Source of the DNA: Actinobacteria bacterium OV320
GTDB taxonomy: Bacteria > Actinomycetota > Actinomycetes > Streptomycetales > Streptomycetaceae
NCBI GenBank assembly: GCA_001298545.1
Contig: LJCX01000001.1
Location: 248,001 to 312,000, forward strand
Direction of reading: 5' to 3'
DNA length: 64,000 nt
Shown here: positions 46,161-55,336 of the stretch, one piece after another
How positions within the stretch are numbered: position 1 is the first letter of the stretch
How the letters are laid out: every line of letters begins with the position of its first letter
Notes under the pieces: generated by a model
Seen by the model: the letters and a program-made list of their open reading frames with translations, nothing else
Told to the model about the DNA's origin: nothing
The model's database searches: none
Program-made: the position numbers and the translations under genes

Positions 46161-46721
46161 ATGGAGCCAACCTTCTTCTCAAGTCCTGAGGAGTTCCGGG
46201 ACTGGCTGGAGGAGCACCACGCGACTGCCTCCGAATGCCGGGTGGGTATGTGGAAGAAGGGAACGGGCAAGCCCACGCTGAGCTGGTCGGAGGCGGTCGA
46301 CCAGGCCCTTTGCTACGGCTGGATCGACGGCCGGCAGAGCCCGATCGACGACTTCTCCTGGACGATCCGGTTCACCCCGCGCAGGCCGCGCAGCAACTGG
46401 AGCCTGGTCAACCTCCGCAAGATCGAGGAGCTGACCGCGCAGGGGCTCATGCGGCCGGCCGGCATCGCGGTGTTCGAAGCCCGTGACCGGGATCGCGAGG
46501 AGAAGGTCTGGGAGTTCGAGGCGGCGCAGCTGGCTCGTTTCCAGGCAGAACCGCGGGCGTGGGAGTGGTTCAGCGGGCAGGCGCCGTCCTATCGCAAGTC
46601 GGCGGTCCACCATGTGATCAGTGCCAAGCGGGACGAGACTCGGGAGCGGCGGTTGGACCAGCTGATCTCCGACAGCCTGGAGGGGGTGCGGCTCAAGCCG
46701 TTCCGGCGGCCGGGAACCTGA
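46161..46721 (+). CDS. YdeI/OmpD-associated family protein
   Basis: 186 residues from ATG 46161, preceded by GGGAGCACC. The family signature EFRDWLEEHHATASECRVGMWKK, then SWSEAVDQALCYGWIDGRQSPIDD and FTPRRPRSNWSLVN is intact, with the C-terminal helical extension. Members are annotated as bacteriocin-protection or OmpD-associated, but the biochemical role is unclear. Single gene. Confidence 0.9.
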   Translation: MEPTFFSSPEEFRDWLEEHHATASECRVGMWKKGTGKPTLSWSEAVDQALCYGWIDGRQSPIDDFSWTIRFTPRRPRSNWSLVNLRKIEELTAQGLMRPAGIAVFEARDRDREEKVWEFEAAQLARFQAEPRAWEWFSGQAPSYRKSAVHHVISAKRDETRERRLDQLISDSLEGVRLKPFRRPGT

Positions 46722-46848
46722 GGGTCCGCTGGAACAGGCCGAGCGTGATCGCGTAGCCCTCCAGCTCGGCCGTCCAGCGCGGGACCTGCCGCTCCGGGAA
46801 CCCCTCGGGCTGGCCTTGGCCGCCCATGGCCCACGGCCCGTGATCGAC

Positions 46849-46889
46849 AGCGCCGCCTACGAGGCGCCAGCCGCCGCCACAGCCTGCAC
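46849..46889 (-). pseudogene. Remnant matching the WYL regulator gene
   Basis: A ~41-bp stretch is nearly identical to part of the intact WYL gene at 47858-47899 (minus strand reading GGGWRLVGGA). It lies in a 350-bp gap (46722-47071) with no complete gene, so a second copy of the regulator may have decayed here. Confidence 0.5.
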
Positions 46890-47071
46890 CGCCCGTCGCG
46901 ACCTCGACCCGGGAAGCGCACCGAGTGCGTGGCGTTGCCGGCCCGGCACGAGACGGTCCACCCGCAGCGAGCCAGGCCGGCGGACCCGCAGACTCGTGAC
47001 CGGGCGTCTGCCGGGACGGACAAACCCACGCTATTGGGCGGATCTGTTCTCGAAGCCCTGCCTTGTCCGCT

Positions 47072-48052
47072 TCAAGAAGGGTGAAGGTCTCCGCTGGTGC
47101 GCGGCCGGCCGTAGCGTTCGACGAGGGCGTTGCCGATCGAGGCCAGGCGGTCTCGGACACCCGGTGGGCCGGTCACCTCGACCCATTCGACCAGCCCGGA
47201 GAGCTCGCCGGCGAGGATGTACTCGTTGGGGCCGCGGATCACGACCTCGACGCGGCCGTCGGTCGTGGGACCTCCCACGTCGAGCCGTTCGCCGAGCGCC
47301 ATCCGGAGTATGCCTATCCCGTCGGGTGTGCATACGGCCTGGATCTCCAGCGGCGTTCGTTTGCGATCGACCTCTTTGGCGATCTCGTTCCAGCTCTCGG
47401 CAAGGTCGAAGTCCCAGGGTCGGTGCACGGGGTCGCCGGTCGGGTCGGCGGAGGACACGCGGTCGATCCGGAAGACCCGTCGGCCGGCCTCGGTGTTGGA
47501 GACGAGGTACCACGCAGGACCTTTGGCGACGATGCCCAGCGGGTGGACGGTTCTGCGGGTTTCGACGCCTTTGCTGTCGACGTAGCCGAGTGATACCTGG
47601 ACGCCGCTGATCACCGCGTCCTGGAGTTCGTCGAGGAAGCGAGGCGGCCGGTGCTCGATCCGTCTCGCCCCCCATCGCTGCGGGTCTACGACCAGCGACG
47701 ACGCTGCTGCCTCGGCCTGCACCTGGAATGGCTTCGGCAGAGCATGGACGAGCTTGCGCAGAGCTGCTTTCATCGCCGGCGTCGCATCCGAGGCCGGACC
47801 GACAGCCAGGAACAGGGCGCGGGCCTCACTGGCGGTCAACCCGGACAGGTCGGTACGAGCGCCGCCCACGAGGCGCCAGCCGCCGCCTCGGCCCTGCACG
47901 GAGTACACGGGCACCCCGGCCATGGCCAGAGCATCGAGGTCACGGCGGGCGGTGCGCTCGGAGACGTCCAGCTCTCGGGAGACCTCTGCGGCGGTCACCT
48001 GCTCGCGCCGTTGGAGCAAGAGGAGTACGGCCACCAGCCGATCGGATCGCAT
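47072..48052 (-). CDS. WYL-domain (YafY/DeoR-like) transcriptional regulator
   Basis: 326 residues if ATG 48052 is used. I prefer it to GTG 48082 because the longer form would be translated from inside the operator palindrome. The HTH is LLLLQRREQVTAAEVSRELDVSERTARRDLDAL, followed by GRGGGWRLVGG. The WYL domain (~130-210) contains GYVDSKGVETRRTVHPLGIVAKGPAWYLVS, and a WCX-like C-terminal domain follows. It is divergent from an epoxide hydrolase gene and shares a perfect 25-bp palindrome with it. Confidence 0.92.
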   Translation of the reverse strand: MRSDRLVAVLLLLQRREQVTAAEVSRELDVSERTARRDLDALAMAGVPVYSVQGRGGGWRLVGGARTDLSGLTASEARALFLAVGPASDATPAMKAALRKLVHALPKPFQVQAEAAASSLVVDPQRWGARRIEHRPPRFLDELQDAVISGVQVSLGYVDSKGVETRRTVHPLGIVAKGPAWYLVSNTEAGRRVFRIDRVSSADPTGDPVHRPWDFDLAESWNEIAKEVDRKRTPLEIQAVCTPDGIGILRMALGERLDVGGPTTDGRVEVVIRGPNEYILAGELSGLVEWVEVTGPPGVRDRLASIGNALVERYGRPRTSGDLHPS

Positions 48053-48071
48053 ACGGACAAAACTCTCATAA

Positions 48072-48096
48072 AAACCGGTCACACAGTGACCGGTTT
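48072..48096. promoter_or_regulatory. Perfect operator palindrome for the WYL regulator
   Basis: AAACCGGTCAC-ACA-GTGACCGGTTT: 11-bp arms with a 3-bp centre, 20 bp before the regulator start and 73 bp before the hydrolase start. Confidence 0.85.
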
Positions 48097-48168
48097 AGGT
48101 AGCAAGCTGGCGACATGACCTCATCAAGGAGGTCGACCACCGGCGAACGCCCTTAGAGAGGAAATGCA

Positions 48169-49110
48169 GTGCTCAACCAAGCGGAATTTCCCGAGCCCAC
48201 CCTCATCCGGGTCAACGGTGTGGAGCTGGAAGTCTTCGAAGCGGGCCGAGAAAACAAGGGCAAACCCATCGTGCTCTGCCACGGCTGGCCGGAGCACGCC
48301 ATCACCTGGCGTCGCCAGATGCCCGTCCTCGCCGCAGCCGGCTACCACGTCATCGCTCCGAACCAGCGGGGATATGGCAACTCCTCCCGCCCGACCGAGG
48401 TGACCGACTACGACATCGAACACCTGACGGGCGACCTCGTCGCGCTCCTGGACCACTATGGCTACGAGGACGCCACCTTCGTGGGCCACGACTGGGGTGC
48501 GTTCGTCGTCTGGAGCCTGGCCCTGCTGCACCCCGACCGGGTGGACAAGCTGATCAACCTGAGCCTGCCTTACATGGAACGCGGAGAAACACCGTGGATC
48601 GAGGTCATGGAAACCTTCCTCGGCGGCGACTTCTACTTCGTCCACTTCAACCGGCAGCCGGGCGTCGCGGACGCCGTGTTCGATGCCAACACCTCCCGGT
48701 TCATCCGCAACCTCTACCGGAAGAACGTGCCCCCCGCGCCCCCTGAGCCGGGCATGGCATTCATCAATCTCGCCAAGGCGGAAACACCGCTCGGTGAGCT
48801 CGCGATGACCGAGAGTGACCTGGCCGTCATCATCTCCGCGTTCGAGACGTCGGGATTCACCGGCGGCATCAACTGGTACAGGAACCTCGACCGCAACTGG
48901 CACCAGCTGGCGGACGCGGACCCGATCATCAAGCAGCCCGCCCTCATGATCTACGGCGACCGGGACCCTTTCGGCCCGAGGTTCGAAAAACTGGCAGAGT
49001 TCGTGCCCAACGTGGAAGTGGTCGGCCTGGACTGCGGTCACTGGATCCAGGGGGAAATGCCCGAAGAAACCAACCGCGTGATTTCAGAATGGCTGGACCG
49101 GCAGGGCTAG
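48169..49110 (+). CDS. Epoxide hydrolase-type alpha/beta hydrolase
   Basis: 313 residues from GTG 48169 behind AGAGAGGAAA. The HGWPEH oxyanion motif, nucleophile Asp in FVGHDWGAFV, acid Asp in YGDRDPFG and base His in DCGHWIQGEMP, plus a lid Tyr in INWYRNLD, fit epoxide hydrolases rather than dehalogenases or esterases. It opens epoxides with water through a covalent ester. It is controlled, in all likelihood, by the divergent WYL regulator. Confidence 0.92.
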   Translation: MLNQAEFPEPTLIRVNGVELEVFEAGRENKGKPIVLCHGWPEHAITWRRQMPVLAAAGYHVIAPNQRGYGNSSRPTEVTDYDIEHLTGDLVALLDHYGYEDATFVGHDWGAFVVWSLALLHPDRVDKLINLSLPYMERGETPWIEVMETFLGGDFYFVHFNRQPGVADAVFDANTSRFIRNLYRKNVPPAPPEPGMAFINLAKAETPLGELAMTESDLAVIISAFETSGFTGGINWYRNLDRNWHQLADADPIIKQPALMIYGDRDPFGPRFEKLAEFVPNVEVVGLDCGHWIQGEMPEETNRVISEWLDRQG

Positions 49111-49156
49111 TGTCTCGTGCATCCGGTTCGTATCACCTGAAGGCCGAGTTCTCGCA

Positions 49157-49771
49157 TCACACCGATGACAGCCGGACGTGGGGGCGGGCCAGTTCGCGCG
49201 GCCTCCTTGTCAGGGCTTCAAGGTCATCCGGAACATCTTCCGCATGCGCCGGGACCTGGCGGATGAACTCCTCGTCTCCCGGTTGCAGGTTGGGCGGGCT
49301 GCTTCCAGGTGCCGCTCGACCTTCACGAACGCGGGCACTCCTTCCTCCGCGGGGAGCGGTGCTGCGCTGCGGTGGATGGCCCCGGCCAGGGCGCCGATCT
49401 GGTGGAAGAGGAGCTGTTGCGGCTCGGACGGGTGCGCGATGCCGTGCAGGGGCCGGCCGGGTACCGCGGTGACGACGGTGGCCCGCAACGTCCTGTCTGC
49501 GCGCACGGGGAGTCGGCGAAGACGACATGGGCGACGTAGGGGACGGTGACGGCGGTGGAGCGGCTGAGCGTGCGGGCGACGTAGGCCCCGTTGCCTCGTA
49601 GGCGTTGGCGTCATAGACCTCGACGATGCCGCGGTGCGGTACTCCGCCTTGCGCAAGCGGTGCAACTTTGCTCCGATCTGGATGGTCTGCCCGCACGGCA
49701 GGCGACTGCCCTACCGCTGGTTTTCGGGCAGCCGTGTGGCCTTCCGCAACGAGGAAGTCGGCCGGCTTCAC
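49157..49771 (-). pseudogene. Degenerate aminoglycoside-phosphotransferase-like region
   Basis: The 687-bp gap 49111-49797 holds no intact gene. Two minus-strand frames carry pieces of an APH-like protein: one reads TVVTAVPGRPLHG and FHQIGALAGAIH, the other GDEEFIRQV. A further frame has a stretch EVYDANAYEA that I cannot place. No catalytic HGD loop or DFG-like motif remains. Confidence 0.55.
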
Positions 49772-49797
49772 AGTGATGGGCCCGCTGCTGCCCGCGT

Positions 49798-50697
49798 TCA
49801 GTTTGGTCGCGGCCTCGTAGAAGTTTGCGCCGTGGACATGGGTGGCCGGGGGTGGGAACGCCGCCCGTCCTCCCGGAGGCGAAGGAACTCCCGGGCGCCG
49901 CGCAGGGGGGTGCGCAAAGACCGTTGGGTCGTCTGACTGTCGAGACGCACGTCAAGGGCTCCGGGAACGGTGCTCTCGGCTCGGAGGCCGGCGGGTAGCC
50001 GGGAGGCGTCGAGACCGGCGCGCCTTGCGATGAGGACGCCGAGTTCGTGGCGGCTCAGGGCATCGGCTCCCGCGGCATGGTGGATTCCCGCAGCGCCGCT
50101 CAGCGCCAGTTCCAGCAGTGCGGCGGCCAGGTCTGAGACGTGGACCGGGCACCGAATGTCGTCGGTGAACAGGGCTCCGTCGACCGTACCAGCGGCGAGT
50201 TGGTGGACCAGGCGCTCGTGCACGGAACGCCCGTGGCCGATGATCAGCGACGTGCGGACGACGGCGGCTTTCGGGTGCACCGCGAGGACCCCGGTCTCCG
50301 CGGCTGCCTTGGCTGCGCCGTACGGGGTGACGGGGTCCGGGAGACAGGACTCGTCGTAGTGGACGCGGCCGGCGCCGGAGAACACCGCGTCGGTGGACAT
50401 GTGGACCATGCGGGTTCCGCGCTTCGCCGCGACTGTGGCGAGCTGGAGCGGGCCTTCTGCCGTAACTGCCCAGTCGGCCCGGCCGCTCGATGCGTTGATG
50501 ACTACGCGCGCGTTCACCTCGGCCATGATGGCGTCCAGGCTTCCCGCGTCCCGCAGATCGAGGTGGCGCCACGCGCTTGGGGAGGCGGTTCCCGCCTTCG
50601 TCGTGTACGTCGCGACGGTCGTGTGTCCCGCCGCGCTCGCCTGCCGGACCAGCTCGGACCCCAGGAAGCCGGACCCACCAACGATCAGAATGGTCAT
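49798..50697 (-). CDS. RmlD-like NAD(P)-dependent sugar-nucleotide reductase/epimerase
   Basis: 299 residues; ATG 50697 gives MTILIVGGSGFLGSELVRQA, the cofactor site. The SDR catalytic residues are in HMSTDAVFSG (Thr/Ser) and YGAAKAAAE (YxxxK). The pattern TDDIRCPVHVSDLAAALLELA recalls RmlD/dTDP-4-dehydrorhamnose reductases. The C-terminal ~40 residues are arginine/proline rich and may run into the neighbouring decayed region. No other deoxysugar genes are nearby, so its pathway is unknown. Confidence 0.85.
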   Translation of the reverse strand: MTILIVGGSGFLGSELVRQASAAGHTTVATYTTKAGTASPSAWRHLDLRDAGSLDAIMAEVNARVVINASSGRADWAVTAEGPLQLATVAAKRGTRMVHMSTDAVFSGAGRVHYDESCLPDPVTPYGAAKAAAETGVLAVHPKAAVVRTSLIIGHGRSVHERLVHQLAAGTVDGALFTDDIRCPVHVSDLAAALLELALSGAAGIHHAAGADALSRHELGVLIARRAGLDASRLPAGLRAESTVPGALDVRLDSQTTQRSLRTPLRGAREFLRLREDGRRSHPRPPMSTAQTSTRPRPN

Positions 50698-50787
50698 GTG
50701 CGTCACCGTAGTCGCGTGGCCCCACGGGGACGGCGGCCACGCGGTGTTCGAGTGACCGCCGTCATCGTCCGGCCGGGCGGGAAGCGG

Positions 50788-50905
50788 CTACGTCTGCGGC
50801 TGCCAGACGTAGCGGACATCGGGCTCGCGCTCGTCGTTGCGCTGACCGTCGGTGCGCTCGGCCTCGGTGAAGCCGTGCCGCCGGTAGAAACGCCGGTGCT
50901 GATCG
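50788..50905 (-). pseudogene. C-terminal remnant of a GNAT acetyltransferase
   Basis: The minus-strand frame ending at 50788 reads HRRFYRRHGFTEAER, then REPDVRYVWQPQT before the stop, the last beta-strands of a GNAT protein. Nothing precedes it: upstream the sequence is the end of the SARP gene. Confidence 0.6.
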
Positions 50906-50911
50906 GGAACT

Positions 50912-53900
50912 TCAGGTCCCAGGTGTCGTACCAGTTGTCGGAGGCGGGGCCTGGGCGGCCATCCTGTGGTGTTCGTGCTCAGCCAATTCGGACAGGGCGA
51001 GGGTCCCGCAGGTATCCGCCAAGGCTTTCACCTGTTCCAACTCGGTGAGTGCTTCGGCCTGGCGGCCGGAGGCGGAGAGTGCGGTACCGGCGGTCAGCCG
51101 GGCCTCGGCCTCGTTGAGAGGCATCCGGGCCGCGCGAAACTCGGCAGCGGCCAGGCACGCGGTGGGACCCGCCGCAGGGTTCTGCCGGGCGAGTTGTACC
51201 TCGGCGCGGGCCAGCAACGCGAAACCGCGCCAGCCGGTCGGCAGGTCGAGGGCCGCGGCAGCGGCTGCGCGGTCGGCCCACACTTCGGCAACTGTCACGT
51301 TACCCAGGGCCAGTTCCGCGACAGCCAGCAGCCGGAACCACATCGGGCGGACCGGGGCTTCGAACCCGAGCAGGCGCGGGCCGCCGCCCGCTTCGAGCAC
51401 CTTGCTGATACAGCCCTGCGGATCGCCGTTGAGCAGCAGCGTCTGGCCGAGCATCCCGACCATCGCCGACCGGTGCGCGCCCGGTGCGGGGCCGGCTGGA
51501 GAGAGTGACTCCTCACAGATCTTCAGTGCTCCGGCGAAGTCTCCCCGCCACATCAGGACTGCCGCGCTCACCACCTCGGCCAACGAGCGCGGCTCCCTGC
51601 TGCCGACGAGTGACGCTGCTTCCAGGGCGTCGTCGGCGTAGGTCGCCGCTTCGTCCAGGCGTCCGAGCCACAGGTAGGCGTAGGCGGAGGCGGCGAAGAG
51701 ATCGGCGAGCACGAGGCTCTGGCCGGTTCGGCGGGACACTTTCAGACCTCGGCGGAGATGGCGTAGTGCGGGGTCGTATCGTCCATGGAGCATCTCCGCC
51801 CAGCCCGTCATGACGAGCGTGTCCATCTGCCCGGCCAGTGCCTGATCGTCGGTCTGGTCGAGCACTTCCACCACGGGGTCGAGGTAGTCGGCCGCTCGGG
51901 CGTCGCCCGCGAAGGTATGCGCCAGTGCTAGCAGAGCGCGGACGGCGGTGCTCTGTAGCGGGTCGCCGATACGTTCCGCCGAACGCAACGCGCGTTCGCC
52001 CCAGTTGATCGCCGTGGAGAAGTCGTTCTTACGAAGCGCCACCACCGCGACGCCCAGCTGCAAAGTGGCGGTCTCCGGCTGGAGTTGGCCCTTGTGGTCC
52101 GCCAACTCCCGCAGCAGCAGAGCCGTGGCCTCTTCGTACCGGCCGAGCGCCCACTCCATGGTGGCTCGCAGGGCAGTAACCTGGGCTCGTCGGCCGCGGG
52201 CCCGCGCGGGCAGGAGGGTGGCGGCCGTGCGCAGAACGGCGCGGCTTTCCAGCAGTCGTCCTGCCATGCCCAGCGCATCGGCCTGCTGGAGCCACAGTTC
52301 GGGCCGCAGCCGACTCTGCTCGCCGAGCAACCGCAGGGCTTCCTGTGTCCAGTGTGCGGCGGTGGCCGGTGCGATCGTCATCACCTGACGGGCGGCCCGT
52401 ACCAGTAGGGCAACGGCGTGTTCGTCTCCTGCGCGCGCCGAACGCTGAACGTGCGACGCCTGGGCGGTCAGCGGTGCGCCGCGCAGCGCCAGGCCGTCCG
52501 CCGCCCGGGTATGCGCCTCGATCCGCCAGCCGGCGCCCGCACCCTGGTACACCGCTGCCCGCACCAGCGGATGGCGGAACCGGAACTGGCGCGTGGAGCC
52601 GATCTGGCGTACCAGGTCCCGCTCCGCGACCTCGTCCAGGGCGGCTAGGGCCTGTGCCTCACCGGTCCGGGCCACGACCGCCACCATGTCGGCTTCGAAA
52701 GAATCGCCGAGCACCGCGGCCGCCTGTGTACAGATCCGCGCGGTGGCCGACAGACCTCCCAGCTCCTCCAGCAGTGCGGCACGCACCGATTGCGGCAGGC
52801 CGTCGGCGAGGGGCGCCGAGTCGGCCGGGACCGCTGGCACCGCCGTCGGCCCTTCGTAGCGGGCGCTTCGGGTCAGCGCCTCCAGGTAGAAGGGGTTGCC
52901 GCCGCTGGCTTCGTACAGCCGTTGGAAACGCCAGTGCCCCGTCCTGGCCCCGCACAGTTCCGCTCCCTCGGCCGGGGACAGCGGACCCAGTTCCACCCTG
53001 GCCACTCGTCCCTCCGTTCCGGCCCGGGCCAGTGCCGCGGCCAGTCGCCGCGGGGCCTGCCGGGGACGGTAGGCGAGAGCGAGGAGCATCGGTGTCCGCG
53101 GCGGGTGCCGTATCAGATGGTCGATCAGCTCGGCGGTACCGTCGTCCGTCCACTGCAGGTCGTCCAGGCTGAGCAGGAGCCCGCCCTCGCCGCTCATCGC
53201 CTCCAGCAACGTCCGCACCGCCCGGTGGAACCAGTACCGTTCGACCGTCACCGGCTCCGGCCCGGCCGGAAACCGATCACTGAGCGCGGGGAAGACCGTG
53301 CTCAGGAGGGCCAACGAACCGGACACCGATCCGTTCCGGCGGAGCCGACGGAAGTCCACGTCGCCGAGGTGGTCGTCCAGGGCGTCCACGAACGCACCGT
53401 ACGGAGCCCGGTCGAACTCCACGCTGCGTCCGGCGAGGGACATGAAGCCGCGCCGCCTCGCGTGCTCGCCCAGTTCGCCGAGCAGCCGTGTCTTTCCGAT
53501 ACCTGGTTCCCCGACCACCTCGACCACCCCTGGCGCACCGGCCAGGGCATCCTCGATCGCACCGTCGAGGACCGTCAACTCCGCTGCGCGTCCGATCAGA
53601 CGGCTTCCCGACCGGGGGCGCTGCGGTGTCGACGGGCCGGGGTCAGCGCCGCCTCGTGAGGTGAACACCGGCGGGGACGCGGGTAACGGGTGCGGCACGA
53701 GCGCGGAGCCCGGAGCACGCCCGGAGGCTGGGACGGTGGCTGGGAAGTTCAGTGCGGGGTCGGTGGTGAGGATCTGTTGGTGCAGTTGCCGCAGCGGGAG
53801 GCCGGGGTCACAGCCGAGTTCTTCGGCCAGCTGCAGCCGGATCCGCTGGTAATGGTTGAGGGCATCGGCCGGGCGGCCGCCGCGGTACAGGGAGAGGATG

Positions 53901-54496
53901 AACTGGCCGGCCAGCCGTTCGTCCAGTGGGTGCGTCTCGACCCGCGCGGACAACTCGGCCAAGAGTCCACTGTGGTGACCGCAGCGGAGCCGGACGTCGG
54001 TGTGGTCCCGTTCGGCCGCGACCCGTTCTTGGTCGACCGCGTCGCGGAAAGCGTTGATCCAAGGGGTATCCAGACCCGCGAGGGCGTTTCCCCGCCAGAG
54101 GCCGAGTGCCTGCTCGAACAAGGTTGCGGCCTGCTCGTCCTGCTCGTTCCGGGCGGCCGCGCGGGCCTGTGCCGTGACGCCATGGAACCGGTGCAGATCC
54201 ACTGCGGTCGCCTCGACGTCGAGGACATACCCACCGGATCGTCGGACGATATCCGTCCCCTCGGCGACGGCCAAAGCCCGCCGCAGACGGGAGAGGTAGC
54301 CGTAGAGCGTGTTCCGGACCCGCTGAGGAGGACGGTCGGCCCAGACACGCTCGACAAGCCGGTCCACCGAAACCACCTGGTTGGCGTCCACCAGCAGCAC
54401 CGCGAGCACACACCGCTGCCGGGCGTGACCCAGATCGACGATCCGGCCGTCCACGCGCGCCTCAACGCTGCCGAGCAAAGCGAAGTCAACCGTCAC
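50912..54496 (-). CDS. SARP-family regulator with STAND ATPase and TPR (AfsR-like)
   Basis: 1,194 residues from GTG 54496 (weak GGGGGCG upstream). An OmpR-type winged helix (LLGSVEARVDGRIVDLGHARQRCVLAVLLVDANQVVSVDRLVERVW) and BTAD (~100-250) make the SARP module. Then an ATPase (~310-560; Walker A GEPGIGKTRLL, Walker B LLLSLDDLQWTD) and a long helical TPR-like region (~650-1170). Such AfsR/GutR-like regulators switch on antibiotic or secreted-protein genes after NTP-driven activation. Two small secreted proteins diverge from it, and an 11-bp direct repeat lies 59 bp upstream of its start. Confidence 0.92.
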   Translation of the reverse strand: MTVDFALLGSVEARVDGRIVDLGHARQRCVLAVLLVDANQVVSVDRLVERVWADRPPQRVRNTLYGYLSRLRRALAVAEGTDIVRRSGGYVLDVEATAVDLHRFHGVTAQARAAARNEQDEQAATLFEQALGLWRGNALAGLDTPWINAFRDAVDQERVAAERDHTDVRLRCGHHSGLLAELSARVETHPLDERLAGQFILSLYRGGRPADALNHYQRIRLQLAEELGCDPGLPLRQLHQQILTTDPALNFPATVPASGRAPGSALVPHPLPASPPVFTSRGGADPGPSTPQRPRSGSRLIGRAAELTVLDGAIEDALAGAPGVVEVVGEPGIGKTRLLGELGEHARRRGFMSLAGRSVEFDRAPYGAFVDALDDHLGDVDFRRLRRNGSVSGSLALLSTVFPALSDRFPAGPEPVTVERYWFHRAVRTLLEAMSGEGGLLLSLDDLQWTDDGTAELIDHLIRHPPRTPMLLALAYRPRQAPRRLAAALARAGTEGRVARVELGPLSPAEGAELCGARTGHWRFQRLYEASGGNPFYLEALTRSARYEGPTAVPAVPADSAPLADGLPQSVRAALLEELGGLSATARICTQAAAVLGDSFEADMVAVVARTGEAQALAALDEVAERDLVRQIGSTRQFRFRHPLVRAAVYQGAGAGWRIEAHTRAADGLALRGAPLTAQASHVQRSARAGDEHAVALLVRAARQVMTIAPATAAHWTQEALRLLGEQSRLRPELWLQQADALGMAGRLLESRAVLRTAATLLPARARGRRAQVTALRATMEWALGRYEEATALLLRELADHKGQLQPETATLQLGVAVVALRKNDFSTAINWGERALRSAERIGDPLQSTAVRALLALAHTFAGDARAADYLDPVVEVLDQTDDQALAGQMDTLVMTGWAEMLHGRYDPALRHLRRGLKVSRRTGQSLVLADLFAASAYAYLWLGRLDEAATYADDALEAASLVGSREPRSLAEVVSAAVLMWRGDFAGALKICEESLSPAGPAPGAHRSAMVGMLGQTLLLNGDPQGCISKVLEAGGGPRLLGFEAPVRPMWFRLLAVAELALGNVTVAEVWADRAAAAAALDLPTGWRGFALLARAEVQLARQNPAAGPTACLAAAEFRAARMPLNEAEARLTAGTALSASGRQAEALTELEQVKALADTCGTLALSELAEHEHHRMAAQAPPPTTGTTPGT

Positions 54497-54554
54497 AGCA
54501 ACGCCCCCGAGTCTCAAGTCCCACTCTGGCACAGCACCTTCGACCAGCCCATTC

Positions 54555-54576
54555 AACGTTTGTCCAAGGTTTGCCG
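54555..54576. promoter_or_regulatory. Putative SARP box: 11-bp direct repeat
   Basis: AACGTTTGTCC and AAGGTTTGCCG are adjacent, giving similar heptamers (CGTTTGT, GGTTTGC) 11 bp apart. Known SARPs bind heptamers with this one-turn spacing. Confidence 0.55.
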
Positions 54577-54781
54577 AGGGTCGGCCGCGCACCTTGGTCC
54601 AGGACAGGAAACAGCACGACCTACCAACCCCTGCGGAATGCGGGCAAGAAGGTCCTCGGCCCCCGTCAAGCAGCATGTCGTACGGGACATGACATCCAGG
54701 TCCGGCACTCCCGATCTGAACCTCCAACCGGACGTCGATCGGATGCCGTATCAGAACCTCACTCGAAAAGAGGATCAGAAG

Positions 54782-55090
54782 ATGAAGAAAGCCCTCGCCG
54801 GCATGTTCGCCGTCCTTGCCCTGGCCGGCTCCGGTCTCGCCGCCTCGGCTGACAGCGCGTCCGCAGCCCAGGTAAAGGCGATCACGTGCACGAAGCAGTT
54901 CCAGGACGCCAACACGGTCGGTTTCCGATGCACTGGTGGGGGCCCCTTCTACACACAGGCGCTGTGCAAGAACGGGAAGTGGGCCCACGGCGCCGACGCG
55001 GCGGCGGGCACCACGTCTTACGCCTACTGCACCAGCCTCAACTCATCACTCGCCGTGCCCCTCCAAGCCTACGGCCGCGGCGCCGCCTGA
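54782..55090 (+). CDS. Small secreted protein
   Basis: 102 residues from ATG 54782, with AGAGGATC upstream. A Sec signal peptide (~1-28, ending ASAAQ) precedes a mature part of about 70 residues with four cysteines (ITCTKQF, GFRCTGGG, QALCKNG, AYCTSLN), probably two disulfides. No family recognised. It is divergent from the SARP gene and followed by a second small secreted protein. Confidence 0.82.
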   Translation: MKKALAGMFAVLALAGSGLAASADSASAAQVKAITCTKQFQDANTVGFRCTGGGPFYTQALCKNGKWAHGADAAAGTTSYAYCTSLNSSLAVPLQAYGRGAA

Positions 55091-55336
55091 CAGAGCGCGG
55101 TACTACACGTCCGGTCATCGAAGAGCGTGTTCTCGATCCCAGCCGAGCTGTCCAGGCCTGCTGAGAGCGCGACGCACAACCCGGAGGCCCAGCTCGGCAG
55201 GCGTCCAGCCGCACGACGAACGGACGTCTCCGACAAGTGGGCAGCCATCAACCCCGGGATCGCACGGCAACCAGGCAAACAGCCCACGAAGTCGTGCCCA
55301 GTCCCTTGACACCTACTGAAGAAGAAGGTCCCCACC

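Noticed and set aside
45622..46182. Minus-strand frame upstream of snapalysin as the missing LysR activator
   Set aside because: No helix-turn-helix or LysR effector pattern is visible in it.
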